A stretch of 48,383 nt of DNA from Candidatus Bathyarchaeota archaeon (GCA_014729945.1 WJJC01000068.1:1-48383); one strand, 5' to 3'; shown: positions 34,452-43,187, numbered from the stretch's first letter. Notes: generated by a model not told the origin, from the sequence alone. Numbers and translations: made by a program.

Positions 34452-36815
34452 ATGGATGAGAAAGAAAAAACCAAACCACAGACGATAACAAGGTTCACAC
34501 AGAAGATGGATAAACATCCAGGATATTTTACATATTACTGGGACAGGGAAGAGGGAAAACTCTGGCTAGAGATAGACAAACTGGAGACAGAGTTCCTATA
34601 TGTTAATAGTCTGAAATCTGGACTGGGAAGCAATGATATTGGACTTGACCGGAATCAGCTGGGCAGCACCAGAGTGGTGAAATTCCAGAGATCAGGGCCT
34701 AAGATATTGCTTACACAGGTAAACTACGAGTACAGGGCTCTCAGTGAGAACCCCAAGGAACGGGAGGCAGTCGAGGACGCCTTCGCTAAATCAATTATAG
34801 GCGGCTTCAAGGTGGAGTCAGAGGAGGGGGATCGGGTGCTGGTGGAAGCTACGGATTTCTTCCTCAGGGACGCTAAACAGGTGGTGAAGCGGCTGAAGGA
34901 GAAGGAGCAGGGTGAATATGAGTTGGACAAGGATCGCTCAGCCATATACCTTCCAGCCACCAAGAATTTCCCCAAGAACACTGAGATAGAGGCTACACTT
35001 ACCTATCAGGGGAAGGAACCCGGTGACTGGGTTAAGAGCGTCGTCCCAGACCCCGAGAGCATCACTGTCAGGCAGCATCACAGCTTCATCGAGCTACCTG
35101 ATGACGAGTATGAACCCCGTGTATTCGATATCAGGAGCAGTTATTTCTGCATCAAGTATAATGACTACTCGACACCCGTGACTGAGTCGCTTGAGAAACG
35201 ATTTATATGCAGACATAGGTTGAAGAAGAAAGATCCAACCGCAGAGGTAAGCGAGGCTATCGAGCCCATCATATACTATGTGGATCCGGGTGTACCTGAG
35301 CCTATTAGATCCGCTTTAGTGGAGGGAGCAAACTGGTGGAATATTGCCTTTGAGCACATTGGTTACGAGAACGCGTTCAGGGTTGAGATTCTACCCGAGG
35401 AAGCTGATCCTATGGATATCCGGTATAATGTGATTAACTGGGTTCACAGGAGCACAAGGGGATGGAGCTATGGGATGACCGTAACAGATCCACGCACAGG
35501 CGAGATAATTAAGGGACACGTAAGCCTAGGCAGCCTTAGGATAAGACAGGACTACCTGATAGCCATGGGGCTCAAGGGTGAATACACCGAGGAAGGGGAT
35601 AACACCGAAGAGGCTTTTGAGATGGCTCTCGCGAGGATCAGACAGCTCAGCGTACACGAGGTAGGGCACACCCTCGGTCTGGGGCATAATTATGCCAGTA
35701 ACATCAACCAGCGTGCAAGCGTAATGGATTACCCAGCCATGCTTGTCAAGGAAAAGAATGGAGAACTGGACCTCAGCGAGGCATATGAGACCGGTGTAGG
35801 GGAATGGGATCTGGTAAGCATCGAGTACGGTTACCAGGACTACCCAGAAGACCTCGACGAAGAGGAAGAACTGGATAAACTACTGAACGATGCCTTCAAA
35901 AGGGGACTGTTATATCAGCCTAGCAGAGACGCTGGACCCGGTAGTGCAAGCCCCTATGCGGCCTATTGGATTAACGGTGTTGACCCTGTAGAGGAGTTAG
36001 ACCGGGTGATGAAGGTTAGGCGAATCGCATTGGAGGATTTTGGTGAGCAAAGGATCAGAAAGGGTACACCGATGGCTAATATGGAGGAGTCTTTAGTTAC
36101 TACGTATCTCTTCCACAGGTTCCAGCTGGAGTCAACAGCCAGCGTCGTGGGCGGGTTATATTATCACTACAAGGTCAGGGGAGACGTACAGGAATACCCC
36201 AGGATAGTGCCCGGTGATGTACAGGCCGAGGGAGTGGAAGCACTACTAAGAACAATAACCCCAGATGTTCTAGCCTTACCCGATGAACTAGGAGACCTGA
36301 TGCATCCAAGACCCCAGCAGCTAGCCCAGACACGAGACCTATTCCCCGGAAGAACAGGGCTAACATTCGACCCGATAGTAGCAGCTGAAACAGCGGTATC
36401 CATGACCGTGAAACTACTATTGCACCCTGAACGCGCTGCTAGAATAATAGAGTACCATGCAAAAGACCCAAGTGTACCTAGCTTAGGTGATGTGATTGAT
36501 AGACTGTTTGAGTCAACGTGGCTCACATATTATGAGGACAACTATCACCAAGAACTCCAGCGTATGGTGAACTATGTGGTTCTCTACTATATGGTGGAGT
36601 TAATCAAGAACAAAGAGGCACCTCAAGCGGCTAGGAACCTGGCACACTTTAAGCTACTGGAGCTTAATGAGCAGGTATGTGAGATTGAGACAGATGACGA
36701 GTTGCAGCTAGCCCAGTACATTAACCTGGGAACCGTCTTGGGTTTGCTTGAGGAGAACCCTGAGTCATTGCAGCTTACCCCACCCGCCGAGCCACCGATG
36801 GGGGCTCCCATCTAA
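34452..36815 (+). CDS. Large zinc-dependent metalloprotease (DUF5117/DUF4953 type), cytosolic form
   Basis: 787 residues from ATG 34452 (a GTG at 34443 is the alternative). The zinc site is HEVGHTLGLGHNYASN near residue 402, with the met-turn VMDYPAML 20 residues on, as in the metzincin-like family best known from Bacteroidota and related bacteria (DUF5117 - DUF4953). The N-terminal module has GYFTYYWDREEGKLWLEID and LGSNDIGLDRNQLG. Bacterial relatives are usually secreted or lipoproteins; here there is no signal peptide at all, so this version should act in the cytosol. Horizontal acquisition from bacteria is likely (inference). Confidence 0.88.
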   Translation: MDEKEKTKPQTITRFTQKMDKHPGYFTYYWDREEGKLWLEIDKLETEFLYVNSLKSGLGSNDIGLDRNQLGSTRVVKFQRSGPKILLTQVNYEYRALSENPKEREAVEDAFAKSIIGGFKVESEEGDRVLVEATDFFLRDAKQVVKRLKEKEQGEYELDKDRSAIYLPATKNFPKNTEIEATLTYQGKEPGDWVKSVVPDPESITVRQHHSFIELPDDEYEPRVFDIRSSYFCIKYNDYSTPVTESLEKRFICRHRLKKKDPTAEVSEAIEPIIYYVDPGVPEPIRSALVEGANWWNIAFEHIGYENAFRVEILPEEADPMDIRYNVINWVHRSTRGWSYGMTVTDPRTGEIIKGHVSLGSLRIRQDYLIAMGLKGEYTEEGDNTEEAFEMALARIRQLSVHEVGHTLGLGHNYASNINQRASVMDYPAMLVKEKNGELDLSEAYETGVGEWDLVSIEYGYQDYPEDLDEEEELDKLLNDAFKRGLLYQPSRDAGPGSASPYAAYWINGVDPVEELDRVMKVRRIALEDFGEQRIRKGTPMANMEESLVTTYLFHRFQLESTASVVGGLYYHYKVRGDVQEYPRIVPGDVQAEGVEALLRTITPDVLALPDELGDLMHPRPQQLAQTRDLFPGRTGLTFDPIVAAETAVSMTVKLLLHPERAARIIEYHAKDPSVPSLGDVIDRLFESTWLTYYEDNYHQELQRMVNYVVLYYMVELIKNKEAPQAARNLAHFKLLELNEQVCEIETDDELQLAQYINLGTVLGLLEENPESLQLTPPAEPPMGAPI

Positions 36816-36858
36816 TCTTTTTCAACATGTTTAAACAATATACAGCTATCATACACGC

Positions 36859-37719
36859 ATGTATCCTGCCTTGTTAACCGTCTTACTGGTTTACAGCCTG
36901 CAGGTTTCTATTGCCTCTAGCTCAGTTGTTTTGAATTACAGGAAAAACCGTTTCCTGAACCTTGCTTTACCTGGCTACATGTATGTTGGGGCTCTGGCTG
37001 TAAAGGCTGCTGTAAAAATATTCCATATAAACCCATACTGGAGTCTATTGTTTTGCGTGTTTCTCGGTGGACTGGGGAATGTTTTACTTAACAAATTACA
37101 TCATTGGAGTGACATGAAGGGTTACCCTTACTGGGTTAGATCCCTTGGATCAATAGTAACGTATCTTATCCTACATATGACTGGATGGCTGGTCTTCTCA
37201 TACCTGAGATCAACCTACACAACCTATTGGGTCATGTGCATTAACTTAAAAGACTATGATTTTATCCTCTTTAATACCCCGGGGGTAATAATTGTTAGCA
37301 CCGCTTGGTTGTTATTCCACACATTATTCCATCATGCCCTGAGACCAGCCATCCGTAGCGACAAGGTACCCAGGAAATGGAGTCTATTGGTCTATTTCCT
37401 AGCTGGTGCATCCGCTTGCTCTTCAGGGGCCCTGTACGGGATATGGTTTAACGTTGGTTCAACATCCATCCTACTACTGCTTCTGGTTACAGCGTCATCC
37501 CTGTTCGCTGGCTTCAGAAACTCCACTGACTGTATAACAGGTAGTTTCATTGTAACAGTTTCTATGATCTGGTTAACCAATCATGCTCAATCAATTATCG
37601 GTTCATGGGTTGGTGAATATCAATTGGTTATCCCCCTGCTGTTTTCCCTAGTCTCGATACCCTTGTTTCCCCACGGAGTAATCGGATCTATGCTCAGTTT
37701 TCTAAGCTACAGGGACTAG
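36859..37719 (+). CDS. Divergent LivH-like ABC permease (branched-chain amino acid type), orphan
   Basis: 286 residues with about eight or nine hydrophobic helices and the length of LivH. Near the N-terminus [22 protein letters not shown] aligns in layout with the LivH signature for helix 2 (roughly INFAHGDLYMLGA). A middle [17 protein letters not shown] corresponds to the cytosolic EAA-like loop, and the C-terminus [10 protein letters not shown] resembles the usual FRPQGLFG end. It therefore looks like a diverged inner-membrane translocator of the branched-chain amino acid family. No ATPase or second permease is adjacent. Three PBP1 proteins of the matching receptor class are encoded in the window. 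It starts at ATG 36859 and its stop overlaps the amidase stop at CTAG. Confidence 0.6.
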   Translation: MYPALLTVLLVYSLQVSIASSSVVLNYRKNRFLNLALPGYMYVGALAVKAAVKIFHINPYWSLLFCVFLGGLGNVLLNKLHHWSDMKGYPYWVRSLGSIVTYLILHMTGWLVFSYLRSTYTTYWVMCINLKDYDFILFNTPGVIIVSTAWLLFHTLFHHALRPAIRSDKVPRKWSLLVYFLAGASACSSGALYGIWFNVGSTSILLLLLVTASSLFAGFRNSTDCITGSFIVTVSMIWLTNHAQSIIGSWVGEYQLVIPLLFSLVSIPLFPHGVIGSMLSFLSYRD

Positions 37720-39173
37720 TTGAAACCCTTCGGGGTTTTTCTATGCAATGTTGCCTGTTCATAGCCATAGGCCATTTCTATCAAAGTAGGTTCACTGAAT
37801 AGTTTACCCACAATCTGGAGACCAGCAGGTAAATCCCTGTGGCTATATCCCATGGGTACAGTGAATCCGGGTAAACCTGTATGTGGTGGGATCTTCTGGC
37901 TGTTATCTCCTGCTGGGCTCTCCATGTCACCTATTAACCTAGGGGGATTGCTCCATGTGGGGTATACGAATGCATCTAATTCATATTCATTCATTTTGTC
38001 CATTATTTTCTTCCTTAACCTGATATTCTTGGGTTCGGTGAAGAGATCTCCGCAACCGGGATCAGGGTCCGATTCAGCCATCCGTTTAAGACGACCTTCG
38101 ATGTAATCCGAGTATAATCCGCTCTCATAGATCGCCTCGACTGATTTGAAAGGTGGGTTATCCAGTGATTTTAGGTATTTCTTGAGGTCTCGCTTGAATG
38201 TGTTACACCAGATATCCTCTGTAAGCTCATCGAAGTCGGGTATAGTGAAGGGGTCTACCAGTATCGCATCGTTTTTCTCCATATCCCGAAGTGCTGTGTT
38301 GAATATTTTCTTTATCTCCGGATCCGTGGATTGCTTGTCTGTGTAGTATCTGAAGACACCGATTCTCTTATTTTTTAACCCATTAGAGTCAAGGTACGTT
38401 AGATATGAATCAGGTTTTTTACCACGGGATCTCTTTGTGATTGGATCCGATGGGTCATATCCCGCGATTATATCAAGTACACGGACTGCATCTTCGACTG
38501 TTCTGCAGATGGGGCCACCCACATCATTTCTAAGATACAGTGGAACTATACCATCCCTACTGGTCAAACCCATGGTAGATCTTATGCCCACGAGACAGCA
38601 GTGACTACTAGGACCCCTAATACTATTACCCGTGTCAGTACCTAGGCCAATCAAACCAAGGTTGGCCGCAATAGCTGTAGCAGTACCACCGCTACTACCA
38701 GCAGGCACCCTCTTGAGATCGTATGGGTTTCTAGTGGTTCCAGCGATACTACTAACCGTCTGATAGGGGCTGAACGCCCACTCAGCCATGTTACTCTTGC
38801 CTAGTACCACTATGCCTGCTTCCCTTAGCTTCTTAACCTGATAGGCATCATCTGGAGGTAGATTGTTTCTTAGTGCGATGCTTCCGGCCGCGGTCTGTAG
38901 ATCCTTTGTATCATAGTTGTCCTTTATTATTGCTGGCACACCGTGAAGAGGTCTTAATTTCCCTGTCTCGCGGAATTCCTCATCCAGTTCATTGGCTCGT
39001 TTGACTGCTCTCGGGTTTAAAACCACCATAGAGTTCAACCCAGTGGATTGATCAAGGTGTTCTATCCGCCCAAGATAGATTTCTACCAACCCCTTGCATG
39101 TAATCTCATCTCGCATAAGAGCCTCATGAAACTGGCCAATAGTTAGCTCGATTATATCAAAGCCAGGGGTCAT
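37716..39173 (-). CDS. Amidase (amidase signature family)
   Basis: 485 residues. The Ser-cisSer-Lys triad is visible: lysine in [12 protein letters not shown], cis-serine in [19 protein letters not shown], nucleophile serine in [14 protein letters not shown]. The family hydrolyses amides, and includes GatA, but there is no GatB or GatC here and the sequence has the short C-terminal end of generic amidases ([27 protein letters not shown]). The substrate is unknown. The last codons (KTPKGFN) are read through a hairpin that serves as terminator for the opposite gene. Confidence 0.92.
   Translation of the reverse strand: MTPGFDIIELTIGQFHEALMRDEITCKGLVEIYLGRIEHLDQSTGLNSMVVLNPRAVKRANELDEEFRETGKLRPLHGVPAIIKDNYDTKDLQTAAGSIALRNNLPPDDAYQVKKLREAGIVVLGKSNMAEWAFSPYQTVSSIAGTTRNPYDLKRVPAGSSGGTATAIAANLGLIGLGTDTGNSIRGPSSHCCLVGIRSTMGLTSRDGIVPLYLRNDVGGPICRTVEDAVRVLDIIAGYDPSDPITKRSRGKKPDSYLTYLDSNGLKNKRIGVFRYYTDKQSTDPEIKKIFNTALRDMEKNDAILVDPFTIPDFDELTEDIWCNTFKRDLKKYLKSLDNPPFKSVEAIYESGLYSDYIEGRLKRMAESDPDPGCGDLFTEPKNIRLRKKIMDKMNEYELDAFVYPTWSNPPRLIGDMESPAGDNSQKIPPHTGLPGFTVPMGYSHRDLPAGLQIVGKLFSEPTLIEMAYGYEQATLHRKTPKGFN
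37723..37740 (+). terminator. Intrinsic-type terminator AAACCC-TTCG-GGGTTTTT
   Basis: Three bases after the + strand stop at 37719 lies AAACCC, a TTCG tetraloop, GGGTTT and two further T: a six-pair stem with a very stable loop and a T-tract. It is placed exactly where transcription of the LivH-like gene should end, and lies inside the last codons of the convergent amidase gene. On the - strand the same stem is not followed by T residues, so it should act in one direction. Confidence 0.5.
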
Positions 39174-39199
39174 ACGCTGTTTTTCTCTCCTAGATATTT

Positions 39200-39511
39200 A
39201 TGATCATCGAGAAAACGGGAGAAACTGGAGGAAGCACCCCCAGTCTGAAGGAACGGGATAAAAGGATATTCCTGGAGGCAGTCACCACAGATGAGCCCTA
39301 TAGCAGGATAGCCAGCAGGCATAGAATAAGCAGGCAGCTGAAAGAGTATATCATCAACGGCACCCGGACTATGAAAGGGAGGGAGTTTTGGGAGCATTTT
39401 GAGCCATCATATCAAAGTAAACGTGATCATAAAGACTGGCTTTGGCGTTGCGCTAGAAACAAAGGTCTAAAAAAAGAGTATTTTAAGGTTACACAAAAAG
39501 AACGAGTTTAA
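39200..39511 (+). CDS. Hypothetical basic protein
   Basis: 103 residues, strongly basic in the second half (SKRDHKDWLWRCARNKGLKKEYFKVTQKERV). The middle holds RIASRHRISRQLKEYIINGTRTMKGREFWEHF, which could form helices of a DNA-binding or nuclease-like fold, but no family is recognised. The start at ATG 39200 lies only 26 bp from the divergent amidase start, which leaves little space for two promoters; a later start such as the ATG in TRTMKGREF is possible. The gene precedes an AT-rich accessory stretch. Confidence 0.45.
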   Translation: MIIEKTGETGGSTPSLKERDKRIFLEAVTTDEPYSRIASRHRISRQLKEYIINGTRTMKGREFWEHFEPSYQSKRDHKDWLWRCARNKGLKKEYFKVTQKERV

Positions 39512-39581
39512 AAAAGGAACTTGTATAGCAGGAGTCCCTTTAGAATTTGCAAAGAATTATGTGATCTTTTCGGAGGATCCA

Positions 39582-39842
39582 ATGAAAACTCATATCATCC
39601 CTAATCCTCAGGTAATCGCAAAATATACTGGTGGTGAAGTACATGAAACTTGGAAGAATAATAAGTATAGTAGAGGACTTAGGAATCTTATTCTGGGAAA
39701 GGCAGAAGAAGTTAATCAAAATAAGAGATGGCTTCGAACTAAAAATATTCAACAACCACACAGACACATAAAATTTGAATTTTCTAAAAATGAGGCAGAT
39801 TATTGGCGTAAAAATATTTTTCATATTATAAAACGAAGATAA
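39582..39842 (+). CDS. Hypothetical small basic protein
   Basis: 86 residues from ATG 39582 (a GTG at 39561 would add seven residues). Rich in Lys, Arg, Asn and His, e.g. GLRNLILGKAEEVNQNKRWLRTKN and NEADYWRKNIFHIIKRR. No domain is recognised. AT-rich like the genes that follow. It sits 103 bp before the PBP1-AlbA_2 gene. It may be real or a fragment; confidence rests only on protein-like composition and length. Confidence 0.35.
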   Translation: MKTHIIPNPQVIAKYTGGEVHETWKNNKYSRGLRNLILGKAEEVNQNKRWLRTKNIQQPHRHIKFEFSKNEADYWRKNIFHIIKRR

Positions 39843-39945
39843 TATCGAAGAACAGTTCGATGTTTTGTTATTGTCGTTTATTGATTCTTAAGATTCAAAA
39901 AGTCATACCTTAATTAATAAATAAAATTATAGTTAATAATTAATT

Positions 39946-41547
39946 ATGGGGGCGCCTTCAGAGATCCGTATTGGAGTAATTAGTTCTACTCAAGCTAATT
40001 TGGAAACTACAATTCCAATTCTACAAATGGCTGAAAAAGATATCAATTCCTTTCTTTCAAGGATCGGACGCAATACCCAATTTACTTTTATCCCTTCATC
40101 TGCTGAAGGAAAAGCTAGCAAATCATTAGATTTACTTCAATCATTCCATGCAAAGGATATTCAATTCATTGTTGGACCCTCATGGTCATCACATGCCCAA
40201 ACTTGTCTAAGTTACGCAAACGATAATGATATGATCCTTTTTAGTAGCACATCATCTTCACCATTATTATCGATTGAAGATGATAGCCTATTTCGTCTTG
40301 CACCAACAGATATCATGCAAGCACCAGTAATCGCGAAGATGATGAAGAGTCAAGGAATAGAATCAACAATTATACTAAGAAGAGGAGACGCATGGGCAGA
40401 TGGAATATATAATTACTTTGAACCCATCTGGAAAGAATATGGTTTTTCACTTGATTACATTAGATATCAAGCGGATCAAAATGATTTCATCGATCTCATG
40501 AAGGAAGCTGATTTTTTAACAAAAGAAGCCATTAATAAATATGGTCATGAAAAAGTAGGAATACTGTGTATATCCTTCTCAGAAATAGTAAACATACTTG
40601 AAGAATTGGAAAGATACCCCAACCTTGGTTCTGTATATTGGTATGGCTGTGATGGTACGGTACTATCTCAAGCGATGCTCGATACTACACCTGAGCAAGC
40701 AAGCAATGTAAAATTGTTAAGCACATATGCAGCCCCAACCGAATCAAGTAAATTTAATGATCTATATGACAAGTATTATGAAAAAACAAATCAGCCCTTT
40801 GGATTTTATAGTGCAACAATTTACGATATATGCTGGATTTATGCGCTTTCGATCTTATGCTGTAACACAATAGATTCTCTAATTGTAGCTAATGCCCTAC
40901 CAGAAATATCTAGGAATTATTTTGGTGCTAGTGGAAGATGTAATCTGAATGAGGCTGGAGATCGATCTTCCTGTGATTATCAAATTTGGGGCTACGCAAA
41001 AAATGGGGATGTTACTGAGTCTCAAGTTTTTGGACTTTATAGCACCCTTCGCGATAATGTAGTATGGTACAATGATGGACAACGAGATATAGTAAATCCA
41101 TTTGAAAAAATATACCTAACACAAGAAATAGATAGTGAAAGAAGAGAGGTTCCATTGAGAGAATCAGAATTAGTTGAGTTTAAACAAGAATTACCTGATA
41201 ACAATAAATTAGCCAAAATATTGACCTCTTTCGCTAATACTAAAGGAGGGAATTTATACGTCGGAGTGGCAAACGATAGGACGATTTTCGGGATTAGCGA
41301 CATAGATGCCTTGCAGTTAAAAATTACAAATATTTCAAGAGATTTATGTGAACCCCCACTTAAACCCTCGTTTACAATCATAGAGAAAGAAGAAGGAGTT
41401 ATACTTGAGTGCTATATCCCTCAGAGTCAAAGAGTGCACAAAGTAAAAAATGGAAAATATTTTTGCAGAATTGGTCCAAGCAACAGGGAATTATCAATAG
41501 ATGAGCTTGAAGCTCTATTTTTATCACGATCAAAAAAACAGAACTAG
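39946..41547 (+). CDS. Cytosolic PBP1 ligand-binding domain fused to an AlbA_2 (Schlafen-type) domain
   Basis: 533 residues from ATG 39946. There is no signal peptide or membrane segment. Residues about 5-375 form a type 1 periplasmic-binding domain: IRIGVISSTQ, IVGPSWSSHAQ, LFSSTSSSP, FRLAPTDIMQAPVIAKMM, ILRRGDAWADGIYNYF and the C-terminal GASGRCNLNEAGDR, as in the anchored proteins at 8990 and 10436. Residues about 402-520 form an AlbA_2 domain: RESELVEFKQELP, ILTSFANTKGGNLYVGVAND, FGISDID, and a C-terminal RIGPSNRELS. AlbA_2 domains occur in nucleic-acid-binding regulators and Schlafen-like proteins. The fusion would make a small-molecule sensor acting on DNA or RNA in the cytosol. The promoter region is extremely AT-rich. 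Confidence 0.85.
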   Translation: MGAPSEIRIGVISSTQANLETTIPILQMAEKDINSFLSRIGRNTQFTFIPSSAEGKASKSLDLLQSFHAKDIQFIVGPSWSSHAQTCLSYANDNDMILFSSTSSSPLLSIEDDSLFRLAPTDIMQAPVIAKMMKSQGIESTIILRRGDAWADGIYNYFEPIWKEYGFSLDYIRYQADQNDFIDLMKEADFLTKEAINKYGHEKVGILCISFSEIVNILEELERYPNLGSVYWYGCDGTVLSQAMLDTTPEQASNVKLLSTYAAPTESSKFNDLYDKYYEKTNQPFGFYSATIYDICWIYALSILCCNTIDSLIVANALPEISRNYFGASGRCNLNEAGDRSSCDYQIWGYAKNGDVTESQVFGLYSTLRDNVVWYNDGQRDIVNPFEKIYLTQEIDSERREVPLRESELVEFKQELPDNNKLAKILTSFANTKGGNLYVGVANDRTIFGISDIDALQLKITNISRDLCEPPLKPSFTIIEKEEGVILECYIPQSQRVHKVKNGKYFCRIGPSNRELSIDELEALFLSRSKKQN

Positions 41548-41731
41548 ATTAATTATTTAGAAAAAGATCATTATTTTAACCCTTTTTCAACTTAAATTCG
41601 ATAACTTCAAGCCTTAGCGTACATGTTGTTAATATATTAGATGTTGATAAAAGCTGGATTTTTATATTTTTGACTTAATTTGATTGTAGACATAATCAAT
41701 AAAAAATTCGTCTGCTAAATTTTCTTTTAAA

Positions 41732-41767
41732 ATAACTGTCTATTAATTATACGCCATTAACAGTTAT
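41732..41767. promoter_or_regulatory. Inverted repeat ATAACTGT/ACAGTTAT after the fusion gene
   Basis: The 306-bp gene-free stretch 41548-41853 is AT-rich and mostly featureless. It contains ATAACTGT (41732-41739) and its exact reverse complement ACAGTTAT (41760-41767) around 20 nt. It could be a target of the upstream AlbA_2 protein or control the gene that follows. Confidence 0.3.
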
Positions 41768-41853
41768 AGGTTTATTATGGTGAATAATGTGCTTTGCTAA
41801 TGTTTCGAAAATTTTCTAAACAACATATATGACATTAAATGTGTTCTCTTTAA

Positions 41854-42525
41854 CAAAGCATTATTTTTCCCTTTCTGGATGATTTAGATGACGTAGAAAA
41901 AAAACTAAAGTCAATTAATGATATCAATTACGGACAAAATAGGATTAAGGGGACATGGAAAAATATTGAAAAATCACGATTAAAAACTGTACTAAACGAA
42001 GATTATTCTAAGTTTGAAAAATTTTACAACACTTTGGAAGTTTTCAATGAGGATATAAAATCATTGAAATCTGAACTTGTGCCGATATTTAATGAAAAGA
42101 TGTATAATTTTATGAAATCAGATCTAGCTAAAGGGGTAAAACCGTATATTACCTTAAGATCAGACTCAATTAAACTTAAAATGAATAATAAACGGAAAAA
42201 TAATCAAATTAATTACAGTATGTTTCTAATTTTAGATAAAGATATTGTTGAATATTTTAAAAAATCTGATTATGAGTTTAATATAAATCAATACCGAATA
42301 GAATGTAAATTATACAAGGGATCTAAACCCGTAGATGATCATCATAAGATATATTTGGAAAATGATTTAGATGACTTTAACCAAAAACTAGAACGTATTA
42401 AAAATAGTCTAGATAACAAAAAATTGCAGAAAGTAAGAGATAAACATGAATCGTTATTAAACGATATAGATGACTTGAAAAGAATATTAAATGGATATTT
42501 AAAAGAATATGCTTCCGCAATTTAA
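41854..42525 (+). pseudogene. Coiled-coil protein lacking a start codon, probably 5'-truncated
   Basis: The frame is open from 41854 to TAA 42525 (223 codons) and is protein-like throughout: DDVEKKLKSINDINYGQN, GTWKNIEKSRLKTVLNEDYSKFEKFY, then SDSIKLKMNNKRK, YRIECKLYKGSKPVDD and a C-terminal coiled coil (DNKKLQKVRDKHESLLNDI). The first ATG/GTG/TTG is the TTG at 42034, so at least 60 codons of evident coding sequence lie before any usual start. Either the 5' end was lost or a frameshift separates it. GC is about 30% at 41941-42000, far below the operons to the left. No known family is recognised; the gene is probably a recent arrival. Confidence 0.55.
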
Positions 42526-42558
42526 ATTCTAAAATCATAGTGGTCCCCAGAACAAGAG

Positions 42559-42600
42559 GTAGAAGATGTAGAACGTGTAGAGAATGTAGACTGTTTAGAA
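42559..42600 (+). repeat. Five-fold 9-bp tandem repeat (GTAGANNNT-like)
   Basis: GTAGA or a near copy begins at 42559, 42568, 42577, 42586 and 42595, a strict 9-bp period. In frame it would read as a Val-Glu-x tripeptide repeat. A related pair occurs at 44026 and 44035, with another copy at 44051. The unit is followed by a hairpin (next entry). It could be a decayed repeat-protein segment, or tandem protein-binding sites. Confidence 0.5.
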
Positions 42601-42626
42601 GACACTTGTTCCTTCTACAGTCTAGA
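42586..42626 (+). repeat. Hairpin TAGACTGT-TT-AGAAG / CTTCTACAGTCTA
   Basis: TAGACTGT and AGAAG (separated by a TT bulge, within about 42587-42601) pair with CTTCTACAGTCTA (about 42614-42626), a 13-bp stem around a short loop. It overlaps the end of the 9-bp repeat array. It could terminate transcription of the upstream gene, although no T-run follows directly. Confidence 0.4.
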
Positions 42627-42645
42627 ATTTTGAGGTTTAGGAGAG

Positions 42646-42752
42646 ATGTTTATTATAATACTTAATGTTTTATTTATTTTGAAGGAGTTCTATTTGCATT
42701 TATCGAGAAGGTTTAAGGTTGTAGTCTTTTTACTCGCTGTGTTTATAGTAAG
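42646..42752 (+). other. Membrane-anchor reading frame out of phase with the CAP domain
   Basis: An ORF from 42646 begins MFIIILNVLFILKEF and then reads RRFKVVVFLLAVFIV, a typical signal-anchor, but in a different frame from the CAP-domain ORF that starts at 42753. Joined by one frame change near 42749, the two would give an anchored, extracellular CAP protein. As it stands the CAP domain lacks an export signal. Confidence 0.4.
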
Positions 42753-43187
42753 ATGGGTTATACGTTTTCACTACGAAGCGTGGATACAAAATCAGATAGC
42801 ATTAAACCCATTACAACTGAAAACCAGGACCTTAGAGCGATTATTTATGAAAACATCAACAACATTCGTAGCAATAATGGATTGGGTGAGTTGGAGTTTC
42901 TTGATATTGGGGAGGCGCAAAGGCATTCGCAGATTGTTTTAGAGAAAGGGGAAATTGTGTATAGGAATGATTTGCCTGTTAAGGCAGGTGAGACCGTCTT
43001 GTATTCTTACTATTATAGGGAGTCTGTTGATTTGGTGGTGATTAATGAATTAATGAGGGAGCTTACTGGGGTTGAAGAGAACCGCCGTTTATTATTAAAT
43101 GACGAGTTCATTGGTGTTGATGTCGGTGTTTCATTCACGGATACTGAGACCTCTCTTGTATTAGATTATTATTCGAAAATCTCATAG
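42753..43187 (+). CDS. CAP/SCP-domain protein, possibly frameshifted from its membrane anchor
   Basis: 144 residues from ATG 42753. The stretch IYENINNIRSNNGLGELEFLDIGEAQRHSQIV resembles helix 1-2 of CAP/SCP domains, where a histidine contributes to the cavity. GETVLYSYYYRESVDLVV and EENRRLLLNDEFIGVDVGVSF match the later part (the usual H-R-E-N-I-L-N-P-F-x-x-x-G-V-G pattern, here E-N-R-R-L-L-L-N). Most relatives are secreted or anchored; no signal is present in this frame, but one lies directly upstream in another frame. It could be a pseudogene by frameshift, a sequencing error, or a programmed event. Function of prokaryotic CAP proteins is mostly unknown. Confidence 0.6.
   Translation: MGYTFSLRSVDTKSDSIKPITTENQDLRAIIYENINNIRSNNGLGELEFLDIGEAQRHSQIVLEKGEIVYRNDLPVKAGETVLYSYYYRESVDLVVINELMRELTGVEENRRLLLNDEFIGVDVGVSFTDTETSLVLDYYSKIS

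Noticed and set aside
39170..39397. 75-codon - strand ORF opposite the small basic gene at 39200
   Set aside because: It overlaps the amidase start and the opposite frame is more protein-like; the translation is proline/phenylalanine-rich without domain features.
42559..42626. CRISPR-like repeat array
   Set aside because: The unit is only 9 bp, directly contiguous and without spacers, and no cas genes are in the window.
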